A stretch of DNA of 64,000 nt from Terrimesophilobacter sp044464485 (GTDB lineage: Bacteria; Actinomycetota; Actinomycetes; Actinomycetales; Microbacteriaceae): positions 299,100 to 363,099 of the forward strand of contig JBIQLG010000001.1 of NCBI GenBank assembly GCA_044464485.1, in the 5' to 3' direction. The notes under the pieces were generated by a model. That model searched no databases and was not told the origin of the DNA. It saw only the letters and a program-made list of their open reading frames with translations. Position 1 is the stretch's first letter; the number at the start of each line of letters is the position of its first letter. The position numbers and the translations under genes were made by a program. Positions 59,360-64,000 of the stretch are shown here, piece by piece.

Positions 59360-61630
59360 ATGGAGGGTCCAGAAATCAAATTCGCCGAAGCCGTTTTGGA
59401 TAACGGCAAGTTCGGCAAGCGCACGGTCCGGTTCGAAACCGGACGACTCGCGCAGCAGGCACAGGGTGCCGTTGCTGCCTACCTCGACGAAGACACCATG
59501 CTTCTGAGCGCCACGAGCGCCGGCAAGCACCCCAAGGACAACTTCGACTTCTTCCCGTTGACGGTGGATGTCGAGGAGCGCTCTTACGCAGCGGGCAAGA
59601 TCCCGGGCAGCTTCTTCCGCCGCGAGGGCCGCCCATCGACGGAGGCCATCCTGGTGTGCCGTCTCATCGACCGTCCGCTGCGCCCGTCGTTCGTTGACGG
59701 ACTTCGCAACGAGGTCCAGATCGTCATCACGGTGCTCAGCATCGCGCCGGGCGAGTTCTACGACGCGCTCGCGATCAACGCGGCGAGCGCCTCAACCCAG
59801 ATCTCCGGCCTGCCGTTCAGCGGCCCCATTGCCGGGATCCGCATGGCACTTATTGGCGACCAGTGGGTGGCGTTCCCGACTTTCGCGCAACTTGAAGAAG
59901 CCGTCTTCGACCTCACGGTCGCGGGCCGCATCGTCACGGACAAGAACGGCAAGGAAGACGTCGCGATCATGATGGTCGAGGCCGAGGCAACCGAACACGC
60001 GTGGGAGCTCATCAAGGCCGGCGCGACCAAACCAAACGAAAAGGTCGTCGCCGAGGGCCTCGAAGCGGCGAAGCCGTTCCTGGCCCAGCTTGTGAAGGCT
60101 CAGTCGGAAATGGCGGCTCAGGCGGCCAAGGAGATCCAGGAATATCCGGTATTCCCGCCGTACGAAGATGCCACCTACGACGCCGTCGCGACGCTCGCCG
60201 AAGCCGAATTGGCCAGCGTTTACCAGATCGCCGGAAAGGTCGAGCGGCAGAACGCGGACGATGAACTCAAGTCGCGGGTGAAGGACGCCATTGCGGCCAA
60301 GGTCGGGGCAGGCGAACTTCCGGAGTCGGCGAACGGCCAGGTGAGCGCGGCGTACAAGTCGGTCACGAAGAAGGTCGTTCGCGGACGCATCCTCACCGAG
60401 GGCATCCGGATGGACGGCCGCGGCCTCTCGGATATCCGCCCGCTCGACGCCGAGGTACAGGTCATCCCGCGCGTCCACGGTTCGGCGATCTTCCAGCGCG
60501 GTGAGACACAGATTCTGGGCGTCACGACTCTGAACATGCTCAAGATGGAGCAGCAGATCGATTCTCTCGCCCCCGTGACGAAGAAGCGCTACATGCACCA
60601 TTACAACTTCCCGCCGTACTCGACGGGTGAGACCGGCCGCGTGGGGAGCCCGAAGCGTCGCGAGATTGGGCACGGCTTCCTGGCCGAGCGCGCGCTCGTG
60701 CCCGTTTTGCCGCCCCGCGAGGCATTCCCGTACGCGATCCGCCAGGTTTCGGAGGCGCTTGGATCCAACGGTTCGACGTCGATGGGTTCTGTGTGTGCGT
60801 CGACTCTCTCGCTCCTGAACGCCGGTGTGCCGCTGCGCGCACCAGTCGCCGGCATCGCGATGGGCCTCGTGTCCGACACCGTGGATGGCGAGGTCCGCTA
60901 CGCGGCACTCACCGACATCCTGGGTGCGGAGGATGCCCTGGGCGACATGGACTTCAAGGTCGCCGGCACGAGCGAGTTCGTCACGGCGATCCAGCTGGAC
61001 ACGAAGCTCGATGGCATCCCGTCGTCGGTGCTCGACGCCGCGCTCGGCCAGGCGAAGGAAGCCCGCACGGCGATCCTCGCGGTCATGAACGCCGCGATCG
61101 ATGCCCCGGATGAGATGGCGCCGACCGCCCCGCGCGTGATCAGCGTGCAGATCCCGCTCGACAAGATCGGCGAGCTGATCGGCCCGAAGGGCAAGACGAT
61201 CAACCAGATCCAGGATGACACGGGAGCCGACATCTCGATCGAGGATGACGGCACCGTGTACATCGGCGCCGTCGACGGCCCGTCGGCCGAGGCCGCGCGT
61301 GCCGCGGTGAACGCGATCGCGAACCCGCTGAACCCGGAGGTCGGAGAGCGGTTCCTCGGAACCGTTGTGAAGATTGCCACGTTCGGCGCGTTCGTCTCGC
61401 TCACCCCTGGCAAGGACGGTCTGCTGCACATCTCCGAGGTGCGCAAGCTCGCGGGAGGCAAGCGCGTCGAGAACGTCGAAGACGTGCTCTCTGTGGGCCA
61501 GAAGATTCAGGTGGAGATCACCAAGATCGACGACCGCGGAAAGCTGTCACTGTCGCCTGTTGAGGAAGGTTCTGAGGCGAACGACGCACAGCACGGCGCA
61601 ACCGCCGAGGAAGTCGAACTGACGCAGTAA
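59360..61630 (+). CDS. pnp: Polyribonucleotide nucleotidyltransferase (PNPase)
   Basis: 3'-5' phosphorolytic exoribonuclease of the degradosome-like machinery. ATG 59360 gives 756 residues: two RNase PH domains (HYNFPPYSTGETGR and GAEDALGDMDFKVAGT), an alpha-helical linker, KH domain (IGPKGKTINQIQDDTGADI) and S1 domain (FGAFVSLTPGKDGLLHISEV). The longer frame starting at 59150 contains no family sequence. Leader structure suggests self-regulation. Confidence 0.98.
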   Translation: MEGPEIKFAEAVLDNGKFGKRTVRFETGRLAQQAQGAVAAYLDEDTMLLSATSAGKHPKDNFDFFPLTVDVEERSYAAGKIPGSFFRREGRPSTEAILVCRLIDRPLRPSFVDGLRNEVQIVITVLSIAPGEFYDALAINAASASTQISGLPFSGPIAGIRMALIGDQWVAFPTFAQLEEAVFDLTVAGRIVTDKNGKEDVAIMMVEAEATEHAWELIKAGATKPNEKVVAEGLEAAKPFLAQLVKAQSEMAAQAAKEIQEYPVFPPYEDATYDAVATLAEAELASVYQIAGKVERQNADDELKSRVKDAIAAKVGAGELPESANGQVSAAYKSVTKKVVRGRILTEGIRMDGRGLSDIRPLDAEVQVIPRVHGSAIFQRGETQILGVTTLNMLKMEQQIDSLAPVTKKRYMHHYNFPPYSTGETGRVGSPKRREIGHGFLAERALVPVLPPREAFPYAIRQVSEALGSNGSTSMGSVCASTLSLLNAGVPLRAPVAGIAMGLVSDTVDGEVRYAALTDILGAEDALGDMDFKVAGTSEFVTAIQLDTKLDGIPSSVLDAALGQAKEARTAILAVMNAAIDAPDEMAPTAPRVISVQIPLDKIGELIGPKGKTINQIQDDTGADISIEDDGTVYIGAVDGPSAEAARAAVNAIANPLNPEVGERFLGTVVKIATFGAFVSLTPGKDGLLHISEVRKLAGGKRVENVEDVLSVGQKIQVEITKIDDRGKLSLSPVEEGSEANDAQHGATAEEVELTQ

Positions 61631-61671
61631 TTTCCGTCAACCGTTGCAGGTCGAGAACGGGGTCTTCCAGT

Positions 61672-61677
61672 AGAATT
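61672..61677 (+). promoter_or_regulatory. Possible -10 box for the pdh operon
   Basis: TAGAAT at 61672-61677 in the gap between pnp and pdhA; a leader of about 170 bases follows, including CCTGC/GCAGG at 61693-61710. No convincing -35. Confidence 0.35.
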
Positions 61678-61854
61678 ACGGAAGGCTCCGTTCCTGCATT
61701 TGCGGCAGGTGGGTTGTGAATATCGCGCGACAGTGCGTAATCTCGCAGTATGCCCGGCAAGGATGCTGGCATGAGTTGGCCTGCCAACAAGGCGGCCCGA
61801 TTCTCTGGAGCGGATCTGCGACTTACCAGTCGGCAATCCCGAAGGAAGGCGAAA

Positions 61855-62982
61855 GTGTTGCGTACGACAGTGTCAGAAAACAGTGCGAAGGAGTCAGAGA
61901 TTTTAGACTCCGAAGAATACGTGCAATTGCTCACCCCGGACGGCCGGCGTCGGGAAAACCCGGTTTTTGACCCGTGGGTTGCAGACGTGACCGATGACCA
62001 ACTCGCCTCACTGTACGAGGACATGGTGGTCATCCGCCGCATCGATACAGAAGCTACGGCCCTTCAGCGCCAGGGAGAGCTGGGGCTGTGGGCTCCCTTG
62101 CTGGGTCAGGAGGCCGCACAGATCGGCTCAGCTCGCGCGCTCCACGACGACGACTTCATTTACCCGAGCTACCGCGAGAACGGTGTCGCCTACTGCCGAG
62201 GTGTATCGCCGGAGAATCTGGTGCGCGTGTGGCGTGGCAACGCTCACGGCAGCTGGAATCCGGACGACCACAACATGGCGATTCCCGCAGTAATCATCGG
62301 GGCGCAGTCACTCCACGCGGTGGGATACGCCGTGGGGATCAAGAAAGACGGGGCAAAATCAGCATCCATCGCCTACTTTGGCGATGGGGCAACCAGCCAG
62401 GGCGACGTCAATGAAGCGCTCGTGTTCGCCGCGAGTTACGACGCGCCCGTCGTCTTTTTCTGCCAGAACAACCACTGGGCGATTTCGGAACCTGTCGGGG
62501 TGCAGGCGAAGCGCCACATTTCCGAGCGCGCACCCGGGTTTGGCGTGCCGAGCATCCGAGTCGACGGCAACGACATTCTCGCGGTGATGGCGGCGACTCG
62601 TTGCGCGCTCGACCGAGCCTATAACGGTGGCGGAGCGACCTTCATCGAGGCCGTCACCTACCGAATGGGCCCGCACACGACCTCAGACGACCCCACCAAG
62701 TATCGCGACGCAGAAGAACTTGCCGAATGGAAGGCGAAGGATCCTATTTCGCGGCTGGAAGCGCTGCTGGAATCAAAGGGCATTCTGACGGATGAGCTTC
62801 GCGCAAGGGTGAAGGCAAAGTCGGATGAAGTGGCAGCGGAATTGCGCGCACGCTGCATCAATATGCCCGCACCGGATGCCTTAAGCGTTTTCGACAACGT
62901 CACCATTGAATCCAATCCCGTGCTGGAGCGCCAGCGAAGCCAATACGCCGCGTACCTTGCGGCTTTCGAAGGTGGTGAATGA
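61855..62982 (+). CDS. pdhA: Pyruvate (2-oxo acid) dehydrogenase E1 alpha subunit
   Basis: Thiamine-diphosphate-dependent E1 alpha, about 375 residues. GTG 61855 follows GAAGGAAGG; TTG 61858 is also possible and a longer frame from 61750 lacks family sequence. The ThDP/Mg motif GDGATSQGDVNEALVFAASY continues into VVFFCQNNHWAIS; ALQRQGELGLWAPLLGQEAAQ precedes it. The two-subunit E1 form suggests a PDH or branched-chain complex; discrimination is not possible from sequence alone. Overlaps pdhB by four bases. Confidence 0.93.
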   Translation: MLRTTVSENSAKESEILDSEEYVQLLTPDGRRRENPVFDPWVADVTDDQLASLYEDMVVIRRIDTEATALQRQGELGLWAPLLGQEAAQIGSARALHDDDFIYPSYRENGVAYCRGVSPENLVRVWRGNAHGSWNPDDHNMAIPAVIIGAQSLHAVGYAVGIKKDGAKSASIAYFGDGATSQGDVNEALVFAASYDAPVVFFCQNNHWAISEPVGVQAKRHISERAPGFGVPSIRVDGNDILAVMAATRCALDRAYNGGGATFIEAVTYRMGPHTTSDDPTKYRDAEELAEWKAKDPISRLEALLESKGILTDELRARVKAKSDEVAAELRARCINMPAPDALSVFDNVTIESNPVLERQRSQYAAYLAAFEGGE

Positions 62983-64000
62983 TGTCCACAACTCTTGACA
63001 CTCAAGCGCCCGCCACAACGCAAACGTTGACACTGTCGAAGTCGATCAATACCGCGCTCAGACATGCCCTGCGCGATGACGAGAAAGTCACCCTTCTCGG
63101 CGAAGACATCGGAAAGCTTGGGGGAGTGTTCCGCGTCACGGAGGGGCTCCAAAAGGAGTTTGGCACCGATCGCGTCATCGACACGCCCTTGGCCGAGTCC
63201 GGAATCATGGGGATGGCGGTGGGGCTCGCCGCTCGCGGCTACCGGCCGGTGGTCGAGATTCAATTTGACGGATTCATTTATCCCGCGTTCAACCAGATCA
63301 CAGCGCAAGTGGCGAAACTCCGCTACCGTTCTCGTGGCGAAGTGAAGGTGCCCATCACGATTCGCGTGCCCTTCGGCGGTGGAATCGGTTCCGTGGAACA
63401 CCACTCGGAGTCCCCTGAGGCGTATTTTGCGCACACGATGGGTCTGCGCGTCGTGAGCTGTTCGAACCCGCAGGACGCATACACGATGCTGCGTCAGGCC
63501 ATCGCGAGCGACGATCCCGTCATGTTCTTCGAACCGAAGCGCCGGTACTGGGCAAAGGGTGAGGTCAACGAGTCGATGGACGACGCATTCCCCTTGAATC
63601 GCGCGCGCGTCGTCTCGGCGGGAACCGACGTCACCCTGGTGACGTACGGACCGCTCGTGACCACGGCAAAAGACGCGGTACTTGCTGCAGCGGATGAGGG
63701 CGTCTCGATCGAACTCATCGACCTGCGCGCACTGTCGCCCATCGACTTCGAAACAATTGAAGCGTCCGTCCGAAAGACAGGCCACCTGGTGATCGCGCAC
63801 GAGGCGGCGCAGACTCTCGGTCTCGGTTCTGAAATTGCCGCGAGCATCACGGAGCGCTGCTTTTACTGGCTGGAGGCTGCGCCCGCGAGGGTGACCGGCT
63901 TCGATACGCCGTATCCGCCGGCCGCACTCGAGGAGCACTTTCTGCCGAATTTGGGTCGCATGCTTGGCGCCGTGGACCGGGTGCTCGGCCGCCCGAACTC
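62979..64000 (+). CDS. pdhB: Pyruvate (2-oxo acid) dehydrogenase E1 beta subunit (3' end outside window)
   Basis: Partner subunit, open to the window end (about 340 codons seen, near complete). LLGEDIGKLGGVFRVTEGL, DTPLAESGIMGMAVGLAARG, PFGGGIGSVEHHSESPEAYF and LIDLRALSPIDFETI are typical E1 beta motifs. ATG 62979 overlaps the pdhA stop (ATGA); ATG 62982 is alternative. E2 and possibly E3 would be expected beyond the window. Confidence 0.94.
   Translation, partial: MMSTTLDTQAPATTQTLTLSKSINTALRHALRDDEKVTLLGEDIGKLGGVFRVTEGLQKEFGTDRVIDTPLAESGIMGMAVGLAARGYRPVVEIQFDGFIYPAFNQITAQVAKLRYRSRGEVKVPITIRVPFGGGIGSVEHHSESPEAYFAHTMGLRVVSCSNPQDAYTMLRQAIASDDPVMFFEPKRRYWAKGEVNESMDDAFPLNRARVVSAGTDVTLVTYGPLVTTAKDAVLAAADEGVSIELIDLRALSPIDFETIEASVRKTGHLVIAHEAAQTLGLGSEIAASITERCFYWLEAAPARVTGFDTPYPPAALEEHFLPNLGRMLGAVDRVLGRPN

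Noticed and set aside
1..64000. Mobile elements, prophage or defence islands
   Set aside because: No transposase, integrase, phage structural, restriction or toxin-antitoxin genes found; housekeeping synteny is continuous.

Overview
The window reads as chromosomal backbone of a high-GC actinobacterium, most likely a member of the Microbacteriaceae. The support is the gene order (comEA-comEC-holA, rpsT, lepA-hemW-hrcA-dnaJ-rsmE-HIT-phoH-ybeY-CBS protein-era, leuA-recO-uppS-glyS-dus-dgt-dnaG), a CIRCE operator in front of hrcA, actinobacterial family variants (MarP-like protease, HrcA, type I DnaJ), many GTG/TTG starts, and many genes whose start codon lies 6-7 nt behind a TANNNT -10 box, as in leaderless actinobacterial mRNAs. 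No phage, transposase, integrase, CRISPR array or rRNA was seen. The taxonomic call is inference from sequence recognition only.

Layout. 1-6076: 3' part of leuS, competence genes comEA/comEC, holA, and convergent rpsT. 6326-18127: translation, heat-shock and RNA-processing block (lepA, DUF1990 protein, hemW, two DUF4870 membrane proteins, CIRCE-hrcA-dnaJ, rsmE, HIT, phoH, ybeY, CBS protein, era). 18140-31057: secreted PDZ serine protease, leucine-attenuated leuA, flavin oxidoreductase, recO, uppS, glyS, DsbA-like oxidoreductase with a coupled 57-codon ORF, dus, dgt, dnaG. 31234-39594: a peptide/nickel-type ABC transport operon (binding lipoprotein, two permeases, a fused double ATPase, a third ATPase lacking its H-loop His) running by 4-nt overlaps into a D-2-hydroxyacid dehydrogenase and a beta-propeller lactonase. 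39657-48833: tRNA-Asn, azlCD, def, DMT transporter, glycosyltransferase, tRNA-Met, lipoprotein, MFS exporter, MarP-like protease, aldo/keto reductase and small proteins. 48868-59050: rpsO followed by an accessory stretch (YhhN family protein, three luciferase-like monooxygenases, FMN reductase, baeRF protein, three-gene proton-translocating transhydrogenase). 59360-64000: pnp with a structured leader, then pdhA and the start of pdhB.

How the parts fit. Most of the window is housekeeping: aminoacylation, replication priming and clamp loading, ribosome maturation (Era, YbeY, RsmE), mRNA decay (PNPase, YbeY) and membrane lipid carrier synthesis. The regulatory features with the clearest sequence support are the CIRCE element, the leuA leader peptide with a 10-bp hairpin, the pnp leader hairpin, a terminator between the ABC binding protein and its permeases, and the leaderless promoters. 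The most unusual points are the degenerate third ATPase with linked catabolic genes, the lysine/alanine-rich tail on PntA, the 15-16-nt repeat array whose last unit carries the -10 box of a leaderless gene, and the separation of rpsO from pnp by about 9.7 kb. I did not find a clear previously undescribed defence or mobile system.
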